Shown here: in pieces, positions 43,949-51,612 of the stretch
How positions within the stretch are numbered: the first letter of the stretch is position 1
How the letters are laid out: every line of letters begins with the position of its first letter
NCBI GenBank assembly: GCA_003220435.1
Contig: QHSL01000073.1
Span: 1 to 64,000, forward strand
DNA length: 64,000 bases
DNA from: Candidatus Rokuibacteriota bacterium
GTDB taxonomy: Bacteria; Methylomirabilota; Methylomirabilia; Rokubacteriales; CSP1-6
Direction of reading: 5' to 3'
Program-made: the position numbers and the translations under genes
The notes under the pieces: generated by a model
Databases searched by the model: none
What the model was told of the DNA's origin: nothing
What the model saw: only the letters and a program-made list of their open reading frames with translations

Positions 43949-44521
43949 TCACTCGACGTACAGGCGGCCGGCGACGCCGTGAGCTCCGTCGGCACCGCGG
44001 CGCAGGACGACGAACTCGCCCATGCGGATCATGAGCCCGGTCAGATCGCTCACCACGCTGCCGTGGGTGACCAGCACCAGCGGCGGCCCGCCGCGGTGGT
44101 CGGCGATGGCACTCTGCATCTCGGCGAGCTGGCGCCGACGGAGGTCCGCGTCGTTGAGCGCGCCCTGCAAGACCCCCCACGGCTGCGCCTTTCCGAAGGC
44201 CAGGCGGGCAGTGTCCATGCAGCGGCACCGGGGGCTGGACAGGACATCTCCGACGGCGACGCCGTTGCGGCGAAACGCCTCGCCGACCCTCGCGGCCTGC
44301 GCCCGGCCGGCCTCGTCGAGGTTGCGCTGGGTCGAGCAGTCGTCGAGCCTCGCGGTGGGTGGATCGAAGCCGCCGGGCGCATAGCTGTGACGCAGCACCA
44401 CGACGCTGCCGGGCGCGCGCAGCGCGTCCCACACGGACTCGTCGGCCGGCGCCACCGACACCCAGCCACAGAGAGCCCCCACGATCAGCCAACGAACCGT
44501 CGCCATCGCCCCGCCTTTCAT
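43949..44521 (-). CDS. Exported histidine phosphatase
   Basis: This 190-residue histidine phosphatase superfamily protein has an N-terminal signal (ATVRWLIVGALCGWVSVAPADE). The phospho-acceptor motif is VVVLRHSYAPGG; RHS in place of RHG is common among exported members. The subfamily mark is CSTQRNLDEAGRAQA, followed by SSPRCRCMDTARLAF and the second catalytic His in LVLVTHGSVVSDLTG. It is a periplasmic phosphatase of unknown substrate, convergent with the MetE-like gene. Confidence 0.87.
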   Translation of the reverse strand: MKGGAMATVRWLIVGALCGWVSVAPADESVWDALRAPGSVVVLRHSYAPGGFDPPTARLDDCSTQRNLDEAGRAQAARVGEAFRRNGVAVGDVLSSPRCRCMDTARLAFGKAQPWGVLQGALNDADLRRRQLAEMQSAIADHRGGPPLVLVTHGSVVSDLTGLMIRMGEFVVLRRGADGAHGVAGRLYVE

Positions 44522-44530
44522 GTCGTGCGC

Positions 44531-44572
44531 GCCGCAGGCCGTCGCGGGGCTGGGGCCCCGCCGGCCGAGGCG
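44531..44572 (+). repeat. 42-bp dispersed repeat, copy B
   Basis: This stretch matches the reverse strand of 30006-30047 at 40 of 42 positions. It starts ten bases upstream of the histidine phosphatase start. Apart from it, the 287-base gap to the Pal gene shows no gene I can support. Confidence 0.75.
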
Positions 44573-44808
44573 CGGCTACGAACCGTCGACCACGTGTCGC
44601 GGTGGCCTGCCCCCGCTGACGTTCTGGCAATCCGGGGCCTGGAGCACCGCCGGGCCCGCCCCGGCGAACGTACCACCCCTATTGGTGGTCGGCGGCCATT
44701 GCACCACATCTGGGTCGTCTCCCGCGGGCATCAGATGTGCAGCAGACCGCCGCGGGCGTGCTGCACGAACGAGTCGTGGCTTACGCCCGCCTCAAAAGGG
44801 GAGGAGCC

Positions 44809-45372
44809 ATGCGGAATCATTTCTCGACGATCGCTCTCGTCTCTTTGCTGACGGTGGCGCCGATCCTGGCCGGTTGCGCCGCCATGTCGTCGTCGGACGG
44901 CTCGGCGCAGAAGGCCGGCGGATCGACGGACGGCAGCGGCCTCGCGGCCGGCGCGGCCGACGGAGGTCGCGGCGGATCCTCGAGCCAGATGTACGGCAAC
45001 CCCGCCAGGCCGAACCCGAAGGAGTTCACACGGGTCGGGGATCTCAAGGACATCCACTTCGACTTCGATCGTTACGATATCCGTCCGGAAGACGCTCAGC
45101 TGCTTGAGGCGAACGCGGAGACGCTCAAGGCCAATCCCAGCTGGGCGCTGCTCATCGAAGGGCACACGGATCAACGCGGTACGACCGAGTACAACATGGC
45201 GCTCGCCGATCGGCGAGCCCGCGCATCGATGCACTATCTGGTCTCGCTTGGTGTCCGCTCGACGCGCATCGCGGTCATCAGCTACGGCAAGGAGCGTCCA
45301 ACGTGCGCCACGCCGTCCGAGGACTGCTGGAGTCAGAACCGCCGGGCGCACTTCCTGGTGAAGGCGCAGTAG
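44809..45372 (+). CDS. pal: Pal-like OmpA-domain lipoprotein
   Basis: This 187-residue outer-membrane lipoprotein has a signal peptide with lipobox ILAGC, so the mature protein starts at Cys. It is followed by a Gly/Ser-rich tether and an OmpA/Pal domain: IHFDFDRYDIRPEDAQLLEANAETL, LLIEGHTDQRGTTEYNMALADRRA (peptidoglycan-binding region), and the Pal-typical SYGKERPTCATPSEDCWSQNRRAHF. It anchors the outer membrane to peptidoglycan, usually with Tol proteins, but no tol gene is adjacent. This implies a Gram-negative envelope. It has a strong GAGGAG site. Confidence 0.9.
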   Translation: MRNHFSTIALVSLLTVAPILAGCAAMSSSDGSAQKAGGSTDGSGLAAGAADGGRGGSSSQMYGNPARPNPKEFTRVGDLKDIHFDFDRYDIRPEDAQLLEANAETLKANPSWALLIEGHTDQRGTTEYNMALADRRARASMHYLVSLGVRSTRIAVISYGKERPTCATPSEDCWSQNRRAHFLVKAQ

Positions 45373-45384
45373 CCCAACCTTCCC

Positions 45385-45415
45385 CGACGAGGAGGAGGAG
45401 ACCTCCTCCTCGTCG
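45385..45415 (+). terminator. 14-bp perfect hairpin after pal
   Basis: CGACGAGGAGGAGG and its exact inverse pair around AGA, 12 bases after the pal stop. There is no T-tract. A stem this long should still act as an end structure. Confidence 0.6.
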
Positions 45416-45437
45416 AGGACACCTCCGCACTCTGTAG

Positions 45438-45545
45438 GGCATCGCAACCTACGCCGGCTTCTTCGACGCGTCACATCTCGCCCGCGTGTTCCGACGGAAC
45501 ACCGGCAGCTCACCCAGGCAGTTCCGCACCGCCTCCGCCGACTGA
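45438..45545 (+). pseudogene. AraC-family regulator remnant (C-terminal helix-turn-helix)
   Basis: The plus strand reads YAGFFDASHLARVFRRNTG SSPRQF, the second HTH of AraC/XylS regulators (usual form GFxDxSHFSRxFRRxFGxSPxxFR), with its stop at 45543-45545. An in-frame TAG at 45435 cuts it off upstream and no further AraC sequence is recognisable before it. It is a decayed 35-codon relic. Confidence 0.7.
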
Positions 45546-45591
45546 CGGACGGTGCGACTCACCGCCGCGCCAGAGCCAGCGCCCTAGCGCG

Positions 45592-47043
45592 TCAGCGGGG
45601 CTGGGCCAGCACCTCCGCCGCCTGCTTCTCGACCACGGTGCCCTTGAAGAAGTCGGGGTTCACCTCGCCCCAGAAGCGCACGGCGTTGGTGAACACGAAG
45701 TCGCGGAAGTCATCGTCGTTCAAGAGCCCGTGCTCGACCAGCTCGTACGCCTCGGGGACGACGTCGGTCATGTCGGGGACGTCGAAGTGGCCGATGTCTG
45801 AGCTGAAGAACGCATTGAGGCGGGCCTTCCCCGGGTTCGCCTTGCGGTCGAAGGCCCACGCGTTGATCGGGTCGTCGGCCTCGCAGCCGAAGTAGAAGCG
45901 CTTGACGTAGAGGTCGTGGAAATCTTGCTTGCGCGTGATCTCGCAGCGCGAGTAGTCGTCGAGATCCTCCACGCCGCCGGTGCCGTCGCCGTTGTCGTCC
46001 AGACCTTCGCCCCGGCGCACCGCCTCCAGCACGCTGGGCTTCGCGTATTTCTCGGCGTACGCGAGCAGGGCTGCGCGATCGAGCCGCGCCGGGTTCGTGT
46101 TCTCGAGGGCATCCCGCTTCCGCTTCTCCCAGTGCCCGATGAGATCGGCGTACAACGAGCACGCCCAGCCCACGCCGCCCTCCAGGAACGCGAAGTTCAG
46201 CTCGGGGAAGCGCCGGGTGACGCCGCCGAAGAAGATCGCCTTGGCCATGGCCTCGCTGGCGGAGGCGAAGTGGCCGATGTGGTTGTAGCAGAAGTTCGAC
46301 GGCGAGTTGCGGAGCAGGATCGAGCGCGCGCCGTTGTGGAAGCTCGGCGCGATGCGCAGCTCGCGCAGCTTCGCCCACACCGGATCGTAGTCGTGCTCGC
46401 TGTCGATCGCGATCGGGTCGTACCACTCGACGAACTTCGCGGCCTCCGGGTGCTCCTCGACCAGCGCGGGTACGGGACGGCGAATGAGGCTGCCCAGCAT
46501 GACCACCTTGTAGCCGAGCTGCCGCGACGCGAACTCGAGCTCCTCGATCGCCTCCTCGGGCGTGTACATCGGGATGATCGCCGCGGGGATGATGCGGTCG
46601 CCGTACGGGCGGAACTGGTCCATCGTGAACACGTTGTACGCGCGGCAGAGAGCCCGGCGCAGCGTGTCCGGCGGCAGCCGATAGTAGCCGAGCCCGGCCG
46701 TCGGATAGACCACGCAGAAGTCCAGGCCGAGGTCGTCCAGCCGCTCGTAGAGCAGGCGCGGCATCATGGCGGTCGCGCGGTCGAGCGTGTTCTTGGTCGG
46801 CAGGAACCAGAATGCTTCCTGACCGATCCGGCGCCGGCGCCGCTCGGGCACGGACATCGAGAGCGCCGCGGGAATGCGGGCGCTCGCCATGGCCAGCGCC
46901 TCCACCGCGGCGTCACCGCCTATGCGACGAAATTCCTCGCGCATGTGCGGCGCGAACTCGGCCCAGTGTCCGTCCGCGTCGATGATCGGGTGCCTCAGGC
47001 GATCGTGGATCTTCCGCGCCTCGTTCTGACCGGTGCTCGACAT
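45592..47043 (-). CDS. Amidohydrolase_2 family metal enzyme
   Basis: This 483-residue protein is of the amidohydrolase_2 superfamily. The N-terminal metal motif is the variant PIIDADGHWAEF (D-x-D-G-H instead of D-x-H-x-H). It is followed by FHNGARS (His region), AFLEGGVGWACSLYADL, and SDIGHFDVPDM as the C-terminal metal Asp site. Proteins with this DADGH form are common in actinobacteria and uncultivated soil phyla and mostly have no known substrate. It shares no operon with the neighbours; 75 bases separate it from the hydrolase downstream of 47119. Confidence 0.8.
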   Translation of the reverse strand: MSSTGQNEARKIHDRLRHPIIDADGHWAEFAPHMREEFRRIGGDAAVEALAMASARIPAALSMSVPERRRRRIGQEAFWFLPTKNTLDRATAMMPRLLYERLDDLGLDFCVVYPTAGLGYYRLPPDTLRRALCRAYNVFTMDQFRPYGDRIIPAAIIPMYTPEEAIEELEFASRQLGYKVVMLGSLIRRPVPALVEEHPEAAKFVEWYDPIAIDSEHDYDPVWAKLRELRIAPSFHNGARSILLRNSPSNFCYNHIGHFASASEAMAKAIFFGGVTRRFPELNFAFLEGGVGWACSLYADLIGHWEKRKRDALENTNPARLDRAALLAYAEKYAKPSVLEAVRRGEGLDDNGDGTGGVEDLDDYSRCEITRKQDFHDLYVKRFYFGCEADDPINAWAFDRKANPGKARLNAFFSSDIGHFDVPDMTDVVPEAYELVEHGLLNDDDFRDFVFTNAVRFWGEVNPDFFKGTVVEKQAAEVLAQPR

Positions 47044-47118
47044 GGAATCCTCCGGGACACAGCCTTGTCAGGGGATGATACTCTGCCCCGCAAACGCATG
47101 GATCAATTTGCGTCTCGA

Positions 47119-47928
47119 CTAGCCGGCGCCGCGCCGGGCGATGAAGTCGAGGGTGGCCCGCGCGCACCGCTCGGCGTCGCTCGCCGCGACGTGATACGAG
47201 TTGCCCGGCAGCACCAGGAGCTCGGAGTCCCGGATCGTCTGCTGCCACGCGCGGGTCTCCTCCACCGACGCGAGCCCGCTTTCGTCGGTGGTGATGACGA
47301 GCGTGGGGCAGCCGATCTTCGGTACGTCGGCCCGGATGTCGGAGTAATTGATCGTGGCATTGAAGCCGACGAGCGTCGACAGGGGGGTGCGGCCCATGAA
47401 CTTGATCCACCACTCGACCCCTTCGGCCGGAAACCGGTCGCCGAGCCGGCCCGCCATGGTGCGCCGCGCCCAGTGCTCGACGCCGCGCGTCTCGAACTCC
47501 TCGGTCAACGCCGGAATGCGCTCGGCACCTTTACGGAGGGGCGGCGGCGAGCCGATCACCGTGAGCGTCTTCACGCGCTCGGGACGGCGGGCGGCGAACG
47601 CCCGGGCGACCACGCCGCCGATCTTCGCGGCGACGAGATGGAAGCGTTGAACGCCGAGCGCGTCCATCAAGCCGGCGTAGTCGTCGATGATGACGTCGAG
47701 CGTCCACTTGAAGTCGCGCGGCATCGGGGTCGAGGCGCCGTAGCCGCGCATGTCCGGCCGCACGACTCGGAAGCGCCGGGCCAGCAGCGGCACCCACGCA
47801 TACCACGCCAGGCTGCTCTCGGCGTTGCCGTGCAGCAGCAAGATCGTTTCAGGCCTGATCCACGGATCGGTGAAGTCGTCGACGAGATAGTGCATTCGCA
47901 GATCGGGAGAGGCCTCGAACGTCGGCAT
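47119..47928 (-). CDS. Alpha/beta hydrolase fold protein lacking the nucleophile Ser
   Basis: This 269-residue alpha/beta-hydrolase fold protein has an oxyanion region LLHGNAESSLAW, strand-6 motif VRPDMRGYGAS, VITTDESGLASVEE (acid) and PGNSYHVAASDAER (catalytic His position). The nucleophile elbow, normally G-x-S-x-G, reads A-A-Lys102-I-G (HLVAAKIGGVVARA), so the serine is replaced by lysine. A non-hydrolytic role or different chemistry is likely. The start ATG 47928 has GGAGG nine bases before; ATG 47937 is possible. It is divergent from the peptide importer with only 32 bases between. Confidence 0.8.
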   Translation of the reverse strand: MPTFEASPDLRMHYLVDDFTDPWIRPETILLLHGNAESSLAWYAWVPLLARRFRVVRPDMRGYGASTPMPRDFKWTLDVIIDDYAGLMDALGVQRFHLVAAKIGGVVARAFAARRPERVKTLTVIGSPPPLRKGAERIPALTEEFETRGVEHWARRTMAGRLGDRFPAEGVEWWIKFMGRTPLSTLVGFNATINYSDIRADVPKIGCPTLVITTDESGLASVEETRAWQQTIRDSELLVLPGNSYHVAASDAERCARATLDFIARRGAG

Positions 47929-47960
47929 TGGGATCATCCTCCAGTCAGGGAGGCGCAATC

Positions 47961-49664
47961 ATGACTCGTCCAACCGCCATGCTGCTGCTCTTCGCGCTCA
48001 TCGGCGCGCTCGCCACGGCCACGGCGGCGCAGACGCCCTCGCCGGAGGGACAGACCTTCAACTTCCCCTGGCCCCCGGACTGGGTCGCGCGGGGAAAGTA
48101 CCAGAAGATGGTCCTGAAAGGCATCACCGGCTTCAACCCGGGCCAGTGGGACGTTCACGCTTGCGGCACGCTGCCGGACTGTCTGATGCCCGCCTCCCCG
48201 CAGTTCAACGGCCTCGTGTACCACAACCCGGTGAACCCCGATGAGATCGTCTGCGACCTGTGCGAGAGCTGGACGGTGAGTCGGGACGGGAAGACCTACA
48301 CCTTCCGCCTGCGGCAGGCGCAGTGGCACGACGGACAGCCCGTCACCGCGGAGGACATCAAGTTCTCCCTGGACCGAATCACGGAGCCCGGAGCGATTCG
48401 CGTCCGGACCGGGGTGCTGCGGTCGTTCTATGAATACCAGAGCGCTCAGGTGATCGACGATCGGACCATCAGGGTGCCGATCAAGTTCGCGAGCCCTTTG
48501 TTCATCGAGAATCTCGCCTCCGAGTACATGAAGATGTATCCCAAGCACGTCGCGCGCAACCTCTCGCCGGAGGATGCGCAGAAGCCGGGCAAGCTGATCG
48601 GGTCCGGTCCCTGGAAGCTCAAGGAGTTCAAGCCGAACATCTCGATCGAATACGTGCGCAACACCAACTACTTCAAAAAGGGGTTGCCGTACTTCGACGG
48701 CATGAGCTTCACGATCGTTCGCGATTACAACCGGCGCCTGGCGGCGATGCAGGTGGGGCAGGCCCATACCACCGAAGGGCCGACCATCGGCACGTACGGG
48801 AATGAAGATCCCATGCGCATGCAGCGGGAGACGAAGGGCCGCGTGCGGGCCATCTACATCCCCGAGGCCGTGCAGACCTATCTGGTCCTCCACATGAACA
48901 AGCCGCCCTTTCAAGATCCGCGGGTCAGGCGCGCGGTGTTCCTGGCCGTCGACCGGCACGAGCTCACCAAGATCGTGCGGTGCGCCGACACCTTCGGCTG
49001 CTTTGGGTCGGTCGGGACGTTCCTGCCCAACAAGGGAGGGCACGTCATCGAGTCCCCGGAGGATCTCGCGCAGGCGAAGGGATGGCGGCGGCCGAAGGAC
49101 CAGGATCTTGCCGAGGCGAAGGCGCTGATGGCGGCGGCCGGGCATGCCAACGGCTTCAAGGCCACGCTGAATCTGGGCAACATCCCGCTGGTCGTCAAGT
49201 CGGGCGAGGTGCTCGCCGAGCAGCTCAGGAAGAGTCTCGGCATCGATCTCACGCTCGAGCCCGTCGATCGGGCGACTCAGACCGACCGAATCATGCGTGG
49301 CACGCATCACGCCTCGCTCGACTCGTCCGGCGTCATCATTCTCGATCCGGCCGATTACCTGAACCAGCACTTCCTGGTCGTCGGCGGCCAGAAGAATCCT
49401 GACGGCTGGAAACATCCGAGGCTGACCGAGATCATCCAGGCCCAGGCCAGGGAGCCCGACCCGGCGAAGCGTCTCCGCCTGTTCAAGGACGCGGTGGAGA
49501 TCTTGCGAGGGGGAGAAAGCCACGTGGTGCCCCTCAGCTGGGGATCGTCGGGCGGCATGATGGACTACCGGCTCCAGAACTTCCACGTTCCCGGGTCCGA
49601 GCAGATCGTGAAGCACTTCGAGCACGTCTGGTGGGATCCGGAGGCGCCGCTCCCGCGAAACTGA
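47961..49664 (+). CDS. Peptide-type ABC substrate-binding protein (family 5)
   Basis: This 567-residue periplasmic binding protein is of the DppA/OppA group. The signal peptide MTRPTAMLLLFALIGALATATA cuts near AAQT. Family sequence includes LCESWTVSRDGKTYTFRLRQAQWHDGQPVTAEDIKFSLDRI (written here in part) and HMNKPPFQDPRVRRAVFLAVDR, the typical segment opening lobe II. Ligand unknown; family 5 proteins bind peptides, nickel, opines or oligosaccharides. It is the first gene of a transporter-oxidoreductase operon. Confidence 0.92.
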   Translation: MTRPTAMLLLFALIGALATATAAQTPSPEGQTFNFPWPPDWVARGKYQKMVLKGITGFNPGQWDVHACGTLPDCLMPASPQFNGLVYHNPVNPDEIVCDLCESWTVSRDGKTYTFRLRQAQWHDGQPVTAEDIKFSLDRITEPGAIRVRTGVLRSFYEYQSAQVIDDRTIRVPIKFASPLFIENLASEYMKMYPKHVARNLSPEDAQKPGKLIGSGPWKLKEFKPNISIEYVRNTNYFKKGLPYFDGMSFTIVRDYNRRLAAMQVGQAHTTEGPTIGTYGNEDPMRMQRETKGRVRAIYIPEAVQTYLVLHMNKPPFQDPRVRRAVFLAVDRHELTKIVRCADTFGCFGSVGTFLPNKGGHVIESPEDLAQAKGWRRPKDQDLAEAKALMAAAGHANGFKATLNLGNIPLVVKSGEVLAEQLRKSLGIDLTLEPVDRATQTDRIMRGTHHASLDSSGVIILDPADYLNQHFLVVGGQKNPDGWKHPRLTEIIQAQAREPDPAKRLRLFKDAVEILRGGESHVVPLSWGSSGGMMDYRLQNFHVPGSEQIVKHFEHVWWDPEAPLPRN

Positions 49665-49679
49665 CCGACAGAAGGACCC

Positions 49680-50642
49680 ATGGGAAAGTACGCGATACGG
49701 AGGACGTTGCTCTTCATCCCCACGCTTCTGGTGGCGACGATCCTCGTGTTCACGCTCTTCTGGATCGTCCCTGGAGATCCGGCGCTGGCGATCCTGGCCG
49801 GCGGGGAGGGAGATACCGGTTCGGTCTCGCCGGAGCAGCTCCAGCAGTTGCGGCAGACGCTCGGCCTCGACAGGCCGCTCTACGTCCAGTACGCGAGCTG
49901 GCTCGCCAACGTGCTCCACGGCGATTTGGGCACGTCGTTGTGGTACAAGACGCCGGTCTGGCACCAGCTGAAAGACCGGTTTCTCGTCACGATGGAGCTG
50001 GCCGTCATGGCGATCGTGCTGGCCGTCTGTGCGGCCGTTCCGCTGGGCGTCACCTCGGCCGTGAAACAGGACACCGGGCTGGATTACCTCAGCCGAATCT
50101 TCTCGAGCATCGGCATCGCGCTGCCGACGTTCTGGTTGGGCATCCTCATCGTGTACTTTCTCGCGTACTTCTTCGAGTGGCTGCCGCCCCTGGGCTACGC
50201 CACGGTGTGGGATGACCCGCTCCTCAATGTGCAGCAGCTGATCCTCCCGGCCCTGACGCTCGCGTTCAACGATCTCGCCTTCACGGCCAGAGTGACGCGC
50301 TCGTCGATGCTGGAGGTGATGCGGGAGGACTACTTGAGAACGGCCCGCGCCAAAGGACTCGTCGAGCTTCGAGTCGTCGGGCGACACGCGCTGAAGAACG
50401 CGCTCCTGCCCGTTTTGACCGTCTCGGGGTATCAGTTCGCCCGGCTGCTGGGCGGCGTCATCATCGTCGAGTCCATCTTCGTGGTGCCCGGGATGGGGAC
50501 CCTGTTGATCGACAGCATCATCCACCGGGATTTCATCGTGCTGCAGGCCATCGTTCTCCTCATCGCCGCGGTCGTCCTGATCCTGAACTTGATGATCGAC
50601 CTGGCGTACGGCGTGCTCGATCCCAGGGTCCGGTACCAGTAA
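49680..50642 (+). CDS. Peptide-type ABC permease (DppB-like)
   Basis: This 320-residue inner-membrane permease has the family N-terminus KYAIRRTLLFIPTLLVATILVFTLF, LGLDRPLYVQYASWLANVLHGDLGTS and the EAA loop VMREDYLRTARAKGLVELRV, which contacts the ATPase. C-terminus typical (MIDLAYGVLDPRVRY). ATG 49680, with GAAGG upstream, begins 15 bases after the binding-protein gene. Confidence 0.93.
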   Translation: MGKYAIRRTLLFIPTLLVATILVFTLFWIVPGDPALAILAGGEGDTGSVSPEQLQQLRQTLGLDRPLYVQYASWLANVLHGDLGTSLWYKTPVWHQLKDRFLVTMELAVMAIVLAVCAAVPLGVTSAVKQDTGLDYLSRIFSSIGIALPTFWLGILIVYFLAYFFEWLPPLGYATVWDDPLLNVQQLILPALTLAFNDLAFTARVTRSSMLEVMREDYLRTARAKGLVELRVVGRHALKNALLPVLTVSGYQFARLLGGVIIVESIFVVPGMGTLLIDSIIHRDFIVLQAIVLLIAAVVLILNLMIDLAYGVLDPRVRYQ

Positions 50643-50646
50643 CGCG

Positions 50647-51612
50647 ATGGCGCGCAAGCAAGAGGTGCTGGCGGGCGGAGAGACGGTGGTCGGGAGCGTC
50701 GTCCCCCAAACTCGCATCGAGTCGGACGCGCCCGCGAGCCCCTGGATCGCCGTGGCCAGGTTCGCGAGACGCAAGCCCCTGGGCGCCGTGGGCGGTCTCA
50801 TCGTCCTGGCCCTGGTCGTGACGGCGCTTCTGGCTCCGCTGATCTCCCCGTACGATCCGCGCCAGATCATCCGAGAGGCGGACAACCGCGTCCCCGTCTA
50901 CGTGGCTCCGGGAGCCGCCTATCCCATGGGGACCGACCACGTTGGGCGCGACATCGTGAGCCGGGTCATCCACGGCGCCCGGATCTCCCTGTACGTCGGG
51001 CTCGGCGCGGTCTTGATCGGAGTGACGGCGTGGTTCGTCGTCGGCATCGTCTCCGCGTACGCCGGGCGCGTGGTGGATCTCGTCGTGCAGCGAGTCGTGG
51101 ACGCCATGATGGCCGTTCCGGGCCTGATCATCGTCCTGGCCATCATGGCCGTGCTGGGCTCCTCCTTGAACAACGTCATCATCGCGATCGTCATCGGTAT
51201 GCTGGCTCCCGTCGTCCGCACGGTCCGGTCGCAGGTGCTGTCGGTGAAGGAGCAGGAATACGTCGTGGCGGCCCGGGCGATCGGCGCTCGCTCGGCGCGC
51301 ATCATCGTGCGGCACATCATGCCCAACTGTCTGGCGATCTATCTGATCCTGGCCACCTACTATCTGGGCTTCGCGATCATCCTCGAGGCTTCGCTGAGCT
51401 TCCTCGGCGTGGGCGTTCCGCCGGATGTCCCGAGCTGGGGCGGCATGCTGACGGCGGCGGCTCAAGGCCACATCACGAAAGCCCCGTGGGCGGGCATCTT
51501 CCCCGGTCTCGCCATCTTCATCGTCGTGCTGGGCTTCAACCTGCTGGGTGATGCCCTGCGGGACGTGCTGGAGCCCAGGCTCCGGGGCGCGCGAAGGGGG
51601 CTCATGCGGTGA
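50647..51612 (+). CDS. Peptide-type ABC permease (DppC-like)
   Basis: This 321-residue partner permease has LGAVGGLIVLALVVTALLAPLISPYDP (TM1 and the family motif), YPMGTDHVGRDIVSRVIHGARISL and an EAA loop YVVAARAIGARSARIIVRHI. It ends in GDALRDVLEPRLRG. No DppD/DppF ATPase follows; instead a GMC oxidoreductase gene overlaps its stop by four bases (GTGA). The importer must borrow ATPases encoded elsewhere. Confidence 0.93.
   Translation: MARKQEVLAGGETVVGSVVPQTRIESDAPASPWIAVARFARRKPLGAVGGLIVLALVVTALLAPLISPYDPRQIIREADNRVPVYVAPGAAYPMGTDHVGRDIVSRVIHGARISLYVGLGAVLIGVTAWFVVGIVSAYAGRVVDLVVQRVVDAMMAVPGLIIVLAIMAVLGSSLNNVIIAIVIGMLAPVVRTVRSQVLSVKEQEYVVAARAIGARSARIIVRHIMPNCLAIYLILATYYLGFAIILEASLSFLGVGVPPDVPSWGGMLTAAAQGHITKAPWAGIFPGLAIFIVVLGFNLLGDALRDVLEPRLRGARRGLMR

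Noticed and set aside
30079-44572. Transposition of the 31-44 kb region bounded by the 42-bp repeats
   Set aside because: The two 42-bp copies are in opposite orientation, but the genes between are ordinary metabolic genes with the same base composition as the flanks. No integrase, transposase or target duplication is visible.
47934-50885. A 983-codon open frame on the minus strand
   Set aside because: It is antisense to the peptide importer genes, whose proteins match known families in all frames. Its own sequence is low-complexity Arg/Asp/His-rich without recognisable domains, as expected for a GC-rich shadow frame.
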